From Bacillota bacterium (GTDB lineage: Bacteria; Bacillota; Clostridia; Acetivibrionales; DTU013), in the NCBI GenBank assembly GCA_023411645.1, contig JAEYON010000110.1, positions 1 through 44,502 of the forward strand: a stretch of DNA of 44,502 nt, given 5' to 3'. Positions 33,123 to 41,360 of this stretch are shown one piece after another. The notes below the pieces were generated by a model, which did not search any database, was not told where the DNA came from, and saw nothing but the letters and a program-made list of their open reading frames with translations. Position numbers and translations under genes: made by a program. Within the stretch, counting starts at the first letter, position 1; each line of letters opens with the position of its first letter.

Positions 33123-33151
33123 ATTATATCATATAGAAATTTAGGTTTCCA
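33123..33151 (-). promoter_or_regulatory. Possible metA promoter
   Basis: On the minus strand, TGGAAA (33151-33146), a 17-base spacer and perfect TATAAT (33128-33123). The -35 is weak. Confidence 0.4.
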
Positions 33152-33215
33152 TACTGAAAATTCTCGCTGAAAGCTTCACAGCAGAACCTCGCAGAGACTG
33201 TCATTATGTGGCGGC

Positions 33216-36023
33216 TTACTTCTTTAGCATCTCAATTGCCGCATCTTCATCAAGCGGTTTACTGATCATATACCCCTGAATTTTGTCACATTCATTATTT
33301 TCGAGATATTTCCTCTGCCTTTCATGCTCTACTCCTTCCGCAATAACATAGTGGCCCAGCTTATGTGCCATCGATATAATATCGCCGGTGATGGCCTCCT
33401 CATCCTTCAGTGATACCAACTTGTCAATAAAATATTTGTCAATTTTAAGGCAGCTGACGTTAAGCTCCCTTTCTCTTGCAAGAGAAGAATACCCTGTACC
33501 AAAATCATCTATTGCGATTTGGATTCCGGAATCCTTAAGCACACCAAGAATCCGGTTTATTTCCTGGTAGTTGTCAGCAAATAATGATTCCGTAATCTCA
33601 ATCCCGACATTCGACGGGTTAATCTGCATTTCATCCATCATGGAAAATAAGAATTCTACAAAATCATTTCTTAACAGCTGAATTGCGGATATATTAATTG
33701 AAACACCTATTTTGTCATAACCATAAGCCTTTAATTTATTTACGAATTTGAATGCTTTTAAAATGACTTTTTTACCAACAGCAATTATTAGCTTTGTTTT
33801 TTCAGCAAGTGGAATAAATTCAAAAGGTGATATAACTCCCATCTTGTCGCTTTTAATCCTTGCTAATGCCTCAAAACAGCATATTTGATTGGACTTAAGA
33901 TCCAGGATTGGCTGATACTGCAGAAAAAGCCCACCATCATCAGCATCTGATTCAATCTCTAAAAGCTCATACTTAATAGCTTCTTCGCGCTTGATTTGTG
34001 CTTCCATATCTCTGTCAAAATAACATACTCCCAGATCTTTGTCATAAATTCGAAGCGCTTTTTCGGACGCTATCAAAAGATTTTTAAATAGCAGATCTAT
34101 TTGATGCTTATTATCTTCGTCTATTTCGACAATACCAATACCGCCGCCAATTCTCTCAGATGCTACAACAGATTCCAATGTGCTGACAACACTTTCGCAA
34201 AGCAATGTCAATTCATTCTTGTCTTCATAATCTTTAACATAGAACACAAATCTATTTTCATAAGTATTGTATAATTGGCGCTTATCGTTACAAAGCAATG
34301 ATAGGGCTTCAGCTGCTTTCTTAATCAATTCTTGACTGTAGTGAAATCCATAGTTCAGACTTAACATTTGAACAGGGCTTAAATTGATACCCACAAGCGC
34401 TCTTTTCTTCGTTATTCCTATCTTTGCATCGCAGTCTAAAAGGCTTTCCAGATACCTGTGATTATATAATCCTGTCCACAAATCATGTTCATTGTTGTAT
34501 CTAAGATTGTTCTCAATTTCTTTACGGTCAGAGATATCAAGGATGATTCCTTCAAGGGAGTCTACTTCATTTTGTTCGTTGTAAATCCCCTGCCCCATTT
34601 CCAGAACCCACTTTCGCTCCTTCTTTGCCGTTATGATCTCATATTCGTATTTAAATGGCAGTCTTCCGACAATAATACGCTCCCACTCTGCCCAGAGAGA
34701 ATCACAATATTCAGGAGCAATCAAATCATTAAAAGATAACTCTTTGTTATGCAAAAGGCTCTCCGCAGTATATCCCGTCAACTGGAAACAACCTTCAGAA
34801 ACAAACTGCATTGTCCATTTTCTATCATATTTGCATCTGTAAGCCATCCCCGGAAGATGGGAGAGAAGAACGGATTTGCTGCGCTCGCTCTCTCTTAAAG
34901 ATTCCTCCATCTTTTTTCTATTTGATATGTCTTCTATTAAGCATAAATGCTTAAATTTCCTCTCCGGACCTCCTAATAAATGAGAAATTGTAGTTTTAGT
35001 CCATACGCTTGATCCGTCAGGTCTTAAATAACGCTTTTCTAATGAATAGTCTTGAATCTTGCCTGCTTTAAACTGCTCAAATTTTTCAAGGTCTTCTTTC
35101 AGGTCTTCGGGATGTGTAATTACTGTCCATTTTAAATTTTCCAACTCCTTGCAATTGCGCCCCAGAATTTCCCCCAGCATTGGATTAATGTTTCGCTGCC
35201 CGCATTCCGGCTGTACTACATGGCTTTCGTTGTCTCCGATTGCGATTCCTATAGGGGCCTGATCAAACACACTTCGGTACAGTGCTTCACTTCTAGCCAA
35301 TTTTTTATTAAGCTTCTCAAGGAAAAAATGCTGTCTGCGAATAACAAGAAAGGCTCCCAAAAGCACAAGGATACTTAAGATAACAATTATATCGGGAATC
35401 ATCTGCTTCCACAGACGTGATTGCCATTCTGAAGCTGAATAATCAATCCCTAAAACAGCAATAATATTACCGGTTTTCTGATCTTTTATCGGAACGAGCA
35501 CACTGTTCCAGGAACTCCCTTGCCCAGATATTCTTTCGGTCAGAATGGTGTTGCCCGACTGGAAGGCCTCCCGGTAATCATCATTTGTTTCCTCAAATAC
35601 CTGACCGGGTGGTAAATAATCTGCTGTATCGTGCGGTTGCGAATCTAATAATAAAACAATATTGCCGTCTCGCTCCCCCAGGAAGTACGCAATGCTAGTT
35701 TGATTCGTTGTCTCGGCAAGCTTCATTAGATAACTTTTAAGCATTGTGTAAATCGAGTTGTCTAAATCCTGAGTTCCTTCAATAAATTCTTCAATATACC
35801 CAGCATTCATAAAGGATTCCAATGATTGTGCGTACATAACAGCCTCTGATGAGGCTGTCTTTGTGTATCTGTTCCATGCAAAACGCAAATAAAAACCACA
35901 TAGATGGGCTATGATAATAATACAAATGACTGTATAGACAAAACTAAGTTTTATTCTCAATCCATTCTCTGAAAATGAACTCTTGTTGTTTAATCTATAG
36001 GTTTTTTTATCGGTAACTAACAT
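33216..36023 (-). CDS. Membrane sensor with two PAS domains, degenerate GGDEF and intact EAL
   Basis: This 935-residue cyclic-di-GMP protein has a helix at about 28-47, an extracytoplasmic sensor to 210 and a second helix at 211-228. PAS domains follow at about 245-370 and 380-505. The diguanylate cyclase-like domain (about 510-670) is degenerate: the GGDEF position reads YENRF (588-592), so no synthesis is expected. The EAL phosphodiesterase domain (about 685-930) keeps its key residues: EALAR (718-722), Asn777 in NISA, EITES (809-813), DDFGTG (839-844), Lys in CLKIDK and Glu896 in AEGVE. It should therefore degrade c-di-GMP in response to an external signal. The gene is clearly AT-rich: 27% GC in 34201-34260 against 53% in the speB stretch 36541-36600. 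Confidence 0.92.
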   Translation of the reverse strand: MLVTDKKTYRLNNKSSFSENGLRIKLSFVYTVICIIIIAHLCGFYLRFAWNRYTKTASSEAVMYAQSLESFMNAGYIEEFIEGTQDLDNSIYTMLKSYLMKLAETTNQTSIAYFLGERDGNIVLLLDSQPHDTADYLPPGQVFEETNDDYREAFQSGNTILTERISGQGSSWNSVLVPIKDQKTGNIIAVLGIDYSASEWQSRLWKQMIPDIIVILSILVLLGAFLVIRRQHFFLEKLNKKLARSEALYRSVFDQAPIGIAIGDNESHVVQPECGQRNINPMLGEILGRNCKELENLKWTVITHPEDLKEDLEKFEQFKAGKIQDYSLEKRYLRPDGSSVWTKTTISHLLGGPERKFKHLCLIEDISNRKKMEESLRESERSKSVLLSHLPGMAYRCKYDRKWTMQFVSEGCFQLTGYTAESLLHNKELSFNDLIAPEYCDSLWAEWERIIVGRLPFKYEYEIITAKKERKWVLEMGQGIYNEQNEVDSLEGIILDISDRKEIENNLRYNNEHDLWTGLYNHRYLESLLDCDAKIGITKKRALVGINLSPVQMLSLNYGFHYSQELIKKAAEALSLLCNDKRQLYNTYENRFVFYVKDYEDKNELTLLCESVVSTLESVVASERIGGGIGIVEIDEDNKHQIDLLFKNLLIASEKALRIYDKDLGVCYFDRDMEAQIKREEAIKYELLEIESDADDGGLFLQYQPILDLKSNQICCFEALARIKSDKMGVISPFEFIPLAEKTKLIIAVGKKVILKAFKFVNKLKAYGYDKIGVSINISAIQLLRNDFVEFLFSMMDEMQINPSNVGIEITESLFADNYQEINRILGVLKDSGIQIAIDDFGTGYSSLARERELNVSCLKIDKYFIDKLVSLKDEEAITGDIISMAHKLGHYVIAEGVEHERQRKYLENNECDKIQGYMISKPLDEDAAIEMLKK

Positions 36024-36261
36024 ATAAATACACCTGCGAAAAAAATAAGCAGTATAAGCTGCCTACTTTAAATTGTTATATAGTTTACATTTACAAACGA
36101 GCTTGGTATTATAAATTCTATTTACTCAACCTCATATTTAAGCACTTTGTTAGTCTAAAAATCATTGCATTTGAGAATTTTTGACTTGTGGCTTTGCATC
36201 TGCGTCTATTAACGAATTTTTTGTCAACTTATTATATACTTTTTTTTCTATTTTACTTGTT
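36024..36261 (-). other. Long AT-rich leader of the EAL gene
   Basis: About 240 bases separate the best promoter (36262-36290) from the EAL start. The stretch is very AT-rich, with AAAAAAAA and TTTTTT runs and a weak GCAG/CTGC dyad near 36050-36063. I see no recognisable riboswitch and no ORF of note. A second TTGACA (36227-36222, minus) lacks a matching -10. Confidence 0.4.
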
Positions 36262-36290
36262 ATCATATTTTATCACTATTGTAATGTCAA
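36262..36290 (-). promoter_or_regulatory. Promoter upstream of the EAL gene
   Basis: On the minus strand, TTGACA (36290-36285), a 17-base spacer and TATGAT (36267-36262). It lies 40 bases after the agmatinase stop. Confidence 0.6.
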
Positions 36291-36331
36291 GATTTTATTT
36301 TTTTGCGAATTTTAGAAAGCTAACCTGAGAC

Positions 36332-37183
36332 CTAACCCATCAATAGCAGGACCTCCCGCATGACCTTGCAGGCCACTGCGGTTGATACCCCCGAAATATC
36401 CAGCCCCGGCGCCAATTCAACCACATCGGCCGCCACAATATTTAACTCCCTAAAGCTGTAGAGGGCAGCCTGCAGTTCCTTAAAGCTGACTCCACCCGGT
36501 TCCGGCGTACCTGTACCGGGCATTATGGACGGATCAAGCACATCCAGGTCAATCGAAAGGTATACCGGCTTTCCGGACAGTGCCGAAACTACCTCCTGTG
36601 CGCAGGACAGGTCGAATCGGTGCAATGTTGTATGTCCTTGTGCCGCCCATTCAAACTCCTGCTTCATTCCGCTACGGATGCCCATTTGCCAGATACGTCC
36701 GTCTCCGACGATGTCCCATATCTGCCTGATTACACCGGAGTGTGTAAGGTGCTCTCCGAGATATTCCTCACGCAAATCCGTGTGGGCATCCAGATGTACC
36801 AGACAAAGCTCCGGAGTTCTCTCGTAAACCGCTTTGAAAGCCGGTAATGTGATAAGATGCTCTCCGCCTGTCATAAATGGCTTTTTCCCAGCGTTGACAA
36901 TATCAGCTGTTGTCCGCCGAATCATCTCCAAGGCTGTCTCTGTATTCCCAAACGGGATTTCCAGATCTCCACCGTCACAAACGGCGATATCCGTCAGATC
37001 ACGGTCAAGCACAGGAGAATACGTCTCAAGTCCGTAAAATTCCGAGCGCATTGCTGCAGGGCCAAAGCGGGAACCGGGACGATATGAGGCTGTGCCGTCA
37101 AAGCCCGCTCCGAAAATAATGACCTGAGCATCCTCTCTGCTGGCATCACAGCTCATAAATACCGGTAACTTAAGCTCATTCAT
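36332..37183 (-). CDS. speB: Agmatinase/ureohydrolase
   Basis: This 283-residue ureohydrolase is predicted to cleave agmatine to putrescine and urea. The binuclear Mn site is complete: GGEH near residue 106, DAHTD near 132, and SIDLDVLDP near 209. N-terminal FGAGFDGTASYRPGSRFGPAAMR is typical of the SpeB subgroup. Formiminoglutamase or guanidino-acid hydrolase activity is possible, since no speA (arginine decarboxylase) or speE is in the window. AGGAGG is 8 bases before the ATG. It has its own promoter and is a single-gene unit between the malic enzyme terminator and the EAL promoter. Confidence 0.9.
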   Translation of the reverse strand: MNELKLPVFMSCDASREDAQVIIFGAGFDGTASYRPGSRFGPAAMRSEFYGLETYSPVLDRDLTDIAVCDGGDLEIPFGNTETALEMIRRTTADIVNAGKKPFMTGGEHLITLPAFKAVYERTPELCLVHLDAHTDLREEYLGEHLTHSGVIRQIWDIVGDGRIWQMGIRSGMKQEFEWAAQGHTTLHRFDLSCAQEVVSALSGKPVYLSIDLDVLDPSIMPGTGTPEPGGVSFKELQAALYSFRELNIVAADVVELAPGLDISGVSTAVACKVMREVLLLMG

Positions 37184-37222
37184 AAGGAATTCCTCCTATC
37201 TATGCAGGTTATCCGTGAAAAA

Positions 37223-37251
37223 ATTATATCCCCTTTCCTCAACATTTACAA
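37223..37251 (-). promoter_or_regulatory. Promoter of speB
   Basis: On the minus strand, TTGTAA (37251-37246), a 17-base spacer and TATAAT (37228-37223), about 40 bases before the start codon. Confidence 0.6.
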
Positions 37252-37303
37252 TACAAGAATTAGACGCCGTATTGAACGCTATCAATTCCATAAATCACCA
37301 CAC

Positions 37304-37346
37304 AAAAAAGTTCGGTTCCGCGTCATGCGCCAAACCGAACTTTTTT
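37304..37346 (-). terminator. Terminator of the malic enzyme gene
   Basis: AAAAAAGTTCGGTT and AACCGAACTTTTTT enclose a loop of about 15 bases with an inner GCG/CGC pairing. It shares the outer AAAAAAGTTCGG/CCGAACTTTTTT stem with the tkt terminator at 15001-15033. Confidence 0.9.
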
Positions 37347-37354
37347 CGTTCAAT

Positions 37355-37414
37355 TATAACACCTTGGGTCAAAATGAAATTTTTCGTCTGTAGAAAAATT
37401 TCATTACCAAGCGG
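37355..37414 (-). repeat. 60-bp palindromic element, copy B, just after the malic enzyme stop
   Basis: This is the second copy of the element at 14839-14898, in the same orientation relative to the adjacent gene. On the minus strand AATGAAATTTTTC and GAAAAATTTCATT form a perfect 13-bp stem with a 7-base loop, with CTTGG/CCAAG able to pair outside it. It begins directly after the TAA (37415-37417), ahead of the terminator. Confidence 0.75.
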
Positions 37415-38587
37415 TTATATTCTGTTCACACCCGATTTAATTGCGGCCTCGGCAACAGCTTTGGCAACGCTTCCCGCAACTCTCGGATCAAAAGGGGCCG
37501 GAATGACATATTCTTCATTTAACTCGTCATCGGAGATCAGCTCTGCTATCGCCTTTGCCGCAGCGATCTTCATCTCGTCATTGATATCGCTGGCCCTTAC
37601 ATCCAATGCACCTCTGAATATGCCCGGGAATGCCAAAACGTTATTGATCTGGTTCGGGAAATCCGAACGGCCTGTTCCCATTACCCTGGCTCCGGCAGCT
37701 TTCGCTTCGTCCGGCATGATCTCCGGCGTTGGATTCGCCATTGCAAAGATTATAGGGTCTTTCGCCATAGTCCTGACCATTTCTTTTGTGAGGCTTCCTG
37801 CAGCGGATACTCCTATAAACACGTCGGCGCCGGCGATGACATCCTTCAGCTGGCCTTTTTTCTTCTCAAGGTTGGAAATCTGAGCCATTTCTGCCTTTAC
37901 CGCATTTAGATTGTCTCTTCCCTCATAGATGGCGCCTTTCGTATCGCAAAGAATAACCTTTTTCAATCCCACTGCCATAAGCAGCTTGGTAATGGCGATC
38001 CCTGCCGCACCTGAACCGTTGATTACCACCTCTATGCTGCCGAGTTCCTTCTTCGCAAGCTTCAAAGCATTCAGCATGGCAGCAAGTGTTACTACTGCAG
38101 TTCCGTGCTGGTCGTCATGAAAAATTGGTATATCACATTCTTCTTTTAGCCTCTTTTCTATCTCAAAGCATCTGGGTGCGGATATATCTTCAAGATTGAC
38201 GCCGCCAAAGCTGCCGGCCAGCAGCTTCACTGTCTGGACGATCTCATCCACACTTTTGGAGCGTATGCAAAGAGGAAATGCATCAACATTTCCAAAGGTC
38301 TTGAACAGGACGCATTTACCCTCCATAACAGGCATTCCTGCTTCAGGTCCAATATCCCCAAGCCCCAGCACTGCAGTGCCATCTGTGACAACAGCAACCA
38401 GATTCCCTCTTCTGGTCAGCTGATAGGATAGATCAACGTCCTTCTCAATAGCCAGGCAAGGCTCTGCAACGCCTGGTGTATATGCCAGCGATAGCTCCTG
38501 CTTATTTGTGACGGGAACCGAACTGATGACCTCAATCTTCCCCTTCCATTCGCCATGCAGCCTCAGTGACTCTTTTCTGTAATCCAT
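37415..38587 (-). CDS. Malic enzyme (oxaloacetate-decarboxylating malate dehydrogenase)
   Basis: This enzyme converts malate to pyruvate, CO2 and NAD(P)H. The protein is 390 residues from ATG 38587 (AAGGAG, 8-base spacing), the usual size of the short bacterial form without a phosphotransacetylase tail. Motifs: SLAYTPGVAEPC with the catalytic Tyr, VTDGTAVLGLGDIGPEAGMPVMEGK with the catalytic Lys, DDQHGTAVVTLA for metal binding, and the Rossmann motif GSGAAGIAI. The frame is open to 38668, but that extension has no ribosome site. NAD is more likely than NADP in Clostridia, though this cannot be decided here. The gene ends in the repeated palindromic element and then a strong terminator. Confidence 0.94.
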   Translation of the reverse strand: MDYRKESLRLHGEWKGKIEVISSVPVTNKQELSLAYTPGVAEPCLAIEKDVDLSYQLTRRGNLVAVVTDGTAVLGLGDIGPEAGMPVMEGKCVLFKTFGNVDAFPLCIRSKSVDEIVQTVKLLAGSFGGVNLEDISAPRCFEIEKRLKEECDIPIFHDDQHGTAVVTLAAMLNALKLAKKELGSIEVVINGSGAAGIAITKLLMAVGLKKVILCDTKGAIYEGRDNLNAVKAEMAQISNLEKKKGQLKDVIAGADVFIGVSAAGSLTKEMVRTMAKDPIIFAMANPTPEIMPDEAKAAGARVMGTGRSDFPNQINNVLAFPGIFRGALDVRASDINDEMKIAAAKAIAELISDDELNEEYVIPAPFDPRVAGSVAKAVAEAAIKSGVNRI

Positions 38588-38798
38588 CGTATACACTCCT
38601 TTTTCCGCATTCATGCAAAATTTAACTTTATATTGAAAACCCTTATTGCTCAAGTTAATAACTTTCAATATCAGCTGAACATAACAAGAATAGCAAAGAT
38701 TGCATTTGTAATCAAGTGATTTTGCTGATGCCGACAGTGCCTTTTATTCAGCAGCCTTCACAAAGAGCACTGCCACACTTTAATTACCATGCAAGTGG

Positions 38799-38827
38799 TT
38801 GATAGAACGCTCGGAACATGGCATAAT
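38799..38827 (+). promoter_or_regulatory. Promoter of the panE-like gene
   Basis: TTGATA (38799-38804), a 17-base spacer and CATAAT (38822-38827). The predicted transcript would start only a few bases before the AAGGAG ribosome site (38835-38840), giving an extremely short leader. Confidence 0.5.
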
Positions 38828-38851
38828 GGGTGAAAAGGAGATGTGGGCATA

Positions 38852-39772
38852 GTGGAACAGATAAAAAATGTGTATTTAATTGGACTTGGCGCTATTGGCG
38901 GCGCTTATGGAAGCAGGATAATAGATAACTGCCCGGGGAGTCTGCAAATTGTGGCGGACACCGGCAGAGCGGAAAGATACGGCAAATCCGGAGTAACTGT
39001 CAATGGACAGCTTGTTCCTTTTAGATATATCACGCCTGAGCAGGTAAATGAAAAAGCAGATCTTATTCTCATAGCTGTAAAGCAGCATCATCTGGATCAG
39101 ACGATAGAAAATATAAGACGGCTGGTGGGTACTGATACGATCATTCTGTCACTGTTGAACGGAATTTCCAGCGAAGAGATTCTGGCAGAGGAATTTGGTA
39201 TGGATAAAATGCTGCATTCTTTCTGCGTCGGTACGGATGCTGTCAGAGTCGGAACAGATATCAGGTTCTCAAGGATTGGAAGAATTGTATTTGGTGACAG
39301 GGATCACGCCGAGTCCTCTGCCAAAGTCTCTGCGGTACGTGAATATTTCGATAGAGCCGGAATACCATATGAGATACCTGCCGACATAATGAGGGAGCTT
39401 TGGTGGAAGTTTATGCTTAATGTAGGCGTCAATCAGGTCTCTGCGGTGCTGCGGGCGCCATATGGCGAACTTATTGGCGAAGAATACACCAGAGAGCTCA
39501 TGTTCGACGCCTCCCGAGAGGTAGTTGAAATAGCCAGAAAGGCCGGTATCCAGCTCTCTGAAGAAGATATACAAAAATACGCCGGTATCATTGCCTCTTT
39601 ATCCCCGGAGGGCAAGCCTTCCATGCTGCAGGACGTAGAAGCGGGCAGAAAGACCGAGGTTGAAATCTTCTCCGGCGCGGTCATTGAGCTTGGCCGCAAA
39701 TACGGCGTTGCGACTCCGGTGAACGATATTCTGTTCAGACTGCTCAAGGCTCTCGAACAGATCAAGGTTTAG
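38852..39772 (+). CDS. Ketopantoate reductase-family protein (PanE-like)
   Basis: This 306-residue NADPH-dependent 2-dehydropantoate 2-reductase-type protein makes pantoate for CoA synthesis if it is a true PanE. The Rossmann motif GLGAIGGAYGS is at the N-terminus, with KQHHLDQTI and LLNGISSEE in the first domain and the all-helical KFMLNVGVNQVSAVLRAPYGEL with the family Lys in the second. PanE paralogues of unknown substrate are common, and no panB or panC is nearby, so the symbol is withheld. Start: GTG 38852 has AAGGAG at 11 bases; GTG 38843 has only 2. A four-codon ATG reading frame (38841-38852) ends in TAGTG, overlapping the chosen start by one base. Confidence 0.87.
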   Translation: MEQIKNVYLIGLGAIGGAYGSRIIDNCPGSLQIVADTGRAERYGKSGVTVNGQLVPFRYITPEQVNEKADLILIAVKQHHLDQTIENIRRLVGTDTIILSLLNGISSEEILAEEFGMDKMLHSFCVGTDAVRVGTDIRFSRIGRIVFGDRDHAESSAKVSAVREYFDRAGIPYEIPADIMRELWWKFMLNVGVNQVSAVLRAPYGELIGEEYTRELMFDASREVVEIARKAGIQLSEEDIQKYAGIIASLSPEGKPSMLQDVEAGRKTEVEIFSGAVIELGRKYGVATPVNDILFRLLKALEQIKV

Positions 39773-39801
39773 TCAATCTAACACTCCGGGCGTTATACAC
39801 C

Positions 39802-40560
39802 TTATAGCGGTGCGTTCAATTTCTTTTTATTAAGCCGCCACTGGGGCAGGAACCGGTCCATATATCCGTAAAAGATTGCATTGTGCCCTCTTTCGAGCAT
39901 ATGTACCATCTCATGCACTACGATGTACTCCAGACATTCCGGCGGCCTTTTTGCCAGTTCCAGATTGATCCAGATGCGTCCGGCCTTCCTGTTGCATGTC
40001 CCCCATCTGGTCTTCATTTTCTTGATACCAAAATCATTGACCCTGACATTCAAAATCTGCTCCCACCGGGCGATGAGTGCGGGCAGCGCCTGCCGCAGCT
40101 GTGTACGGTAAAATTCCTCCACAACGGACTGCCTTTTTTCGGCTGTCGCACCGGAGCGAATATAAAGCCTCAAGGTATCGCCTTCAAGGATTACTTCCGG
40201 CTTTGCGGCACGCTCTTCCAGCTCCAGCATATAGCGCTTTCCGCCAAAATAATGAATCTCCCCAGATACAAATTCTATAATCTCGGAAGGTTCGCGCATA
40301 CGTATCCTTGCTTGCTGTTTTCGGATCCAGTCAAGCTTGGATTGCGCAAATTTAATCAGCACACCGGTATCCGATCGCATCGGTGCGGAGATCCTGACCC
40401 TGCCGTCGGGAGGAAACACCCTAAGGTGGATATTCTTTATTTTCTTCCACTCTACATCAATAGTGATTTCCTCCACCTGAAGCACCGATTTACTTAAGGT
40501 CTTTGATTTTATCCCTGCTTTTGATTTCTGTCCTGTCTTCGATTTTACTCCAGCCATCAT
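39802..40560 (-). CDS. YgjP-like metallopeptidase-fold protein (DUF45/M48-like)
   Basis: This protein has about 252 residues, with a basic Lys-rich start, a beta-rich middle (IHLRVFPPDGRVRISAPMR, FGGKRYMLEL) and a C-terminal metallopeptidase motif VVHEMVHMLERGHNAIFY. That HExxH plus downstream His is the zinc signature of the YgjP/WLM group. The WGTCNRKAGRIWINLELA stretch is typical of DUF45. Its role is unproven; relatives are linked to DNA-protein repair or RNA metabolism. The ATG at 40560 overlaps the stop of the DUF2461 gene as ATGA, with GTGGAG 5 bases upstream, so the two are translationally coupled. A TTG at 40578 is less likely. Confidence 0.88.
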   Translation of the reverse strand: MMAGVKSKTGQKSKAGIKSKTLSKSVLQVEEITIDVEWKKIKNIHLRVFPPDGRVRISAPMRSDTGVLIKFAQSKLDWIRKQQARIRMREPSEIIEFVSGEIHYFGGKRYMLELEERAAKPEVILEGDTLRLYIRSGATAEKRQSVVEEFYRTQLRQALPALIARWEQILNVRVNDFGIKKMKTRWGTCNRKAGRIWINLELAKRPPECLEYIVVHEMVHMLERGHNAIFYGYMDRFLPQWRLNKKKLNAPL

Positions 40561-41228
40561 CGAAACTCCACCATGCAAAAGAAATCATAGATTGGCTTCA
40601 GCTTAAGGAAGCTATTTATTAAGTGTTCGGGCAATGCTTTCGAGAAAGCGGGTCCGAATCCTTTTTGAGCATTTTCAAAGAAAATGTTTTTTCTATCCAG
40701 CCACAGCCTGAGTTTTTCCGGCTGGTTGGGAAATTTACTGCGTTTGTACATCTCGCCTCCGATTACAAACTCGCTCTGGGACTCATAGCACGAAAGAGCA
40801 TTAATAAACGCCGGATGTCCGTCCAGGATCATTTCTCTCATATGATCCATGGATTCCTTCTGCACTCCATAGTAGCCAACTCCATAGCTGATGCCTTCCT
40901 GCCCCAGCTCAAACCAGTAGCATGGCGAAGAGGACATCTGCGACTTGTCCCTTAAAAAAACGATCCAAATATGATCCCGGTATAAGGTCTTGTCCTTGGT
41001 AAAACGGGTATCTCTGCGCACCCTGGAAATAATCTTTGACGGAATGGTAATAATCCTGTCGTCAATTCCCGTCATCGTGGGAGCCAGTTCGATAACCAAT
41101 TCCGCAAATGGGTTGTACACAAGTTTTTTATACACATCTTTGTTGCTGTCATACCACAGCTTGCTGTTATTCATTCTGTTTTCCAAAAGAAACGCCAACG
41201 CTTCCTTTGTAAATCCGTCAAAGCTCAT
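40557..41228 (-). CDS. DUF2461 family protein
   Basis: This 223-residue protein of the DUF2461 (TIGR02453) family is recognised from FTKEALAFLLENRMNNSKLWYDSNKDVYK, RDTRFTKDKTLYRDHIWIVF and YWFELGQEGISYGVGYY. Family members are widespread, cytoplasmic and uncharacterised. ATG 41228 is chosen because GGAGG lies 8 bases upstream; the TTG at 41243 is inside that ribosome site. It is the first gene of a two-gene unit with the YgjP-like gene and is divergent from the response regulator. Confidence 0.88.
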   Translation of the reverse strand: MSFDGFTKEALAFLLENRMNNSKLWYDSNKDVYKKLVYNPFAELVIELAPTMTGIDDRIITIPSKIISRVRRDTRFTKDKTLYRDHIWIVFLRDKSQMSSSPCYWFELGQEGISYGVGYYGVQKESMDHMREMILDGHPAFINALSCYESQSEFVIGGEMYKRSKFPNQPEKLRLWLDRKNIFFENAQKGFGPAFSKALPEHLINSFLKLKPIYDFFCMVEFR

Positions 41229-41360
41229 AGCCGATTCCTCCAAATGGTTGATTGGCAGTGATATCGTCCCGCCGCTTCATTGTCTCATTTTTCCACATTC
41301 ATAAGACATAATTTCTTCATTATAGTATCATATAATAGAGCCGATCTTAAATGCAATGAG

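Noticed and set aside
33066..33215. SAM riboswitch or T-box upstream of metA
   Set aside because: The 150-base gap is AT-rich, holds only a weak promoter, and shows neither the SAM-I core nor a T-box sequence.
36180..36215. Possible c-di-GMP (GEMM) riboswitch upstream of the EAL gene, from GACGCAGATGCAAAGCC on the minus strand
   Set aside because: Only a fragment resembles the GEMM core; the upstream GGCAAACC and GAAA loop and the downstream P3 sequence are missing.
39883..40497. 204-codon plus-strand frame
   Set aside because: It is antisense to the YgjP-like gene, which has the HExxH motif and a coupled start; no ribosome site supports the plus-strand frame.
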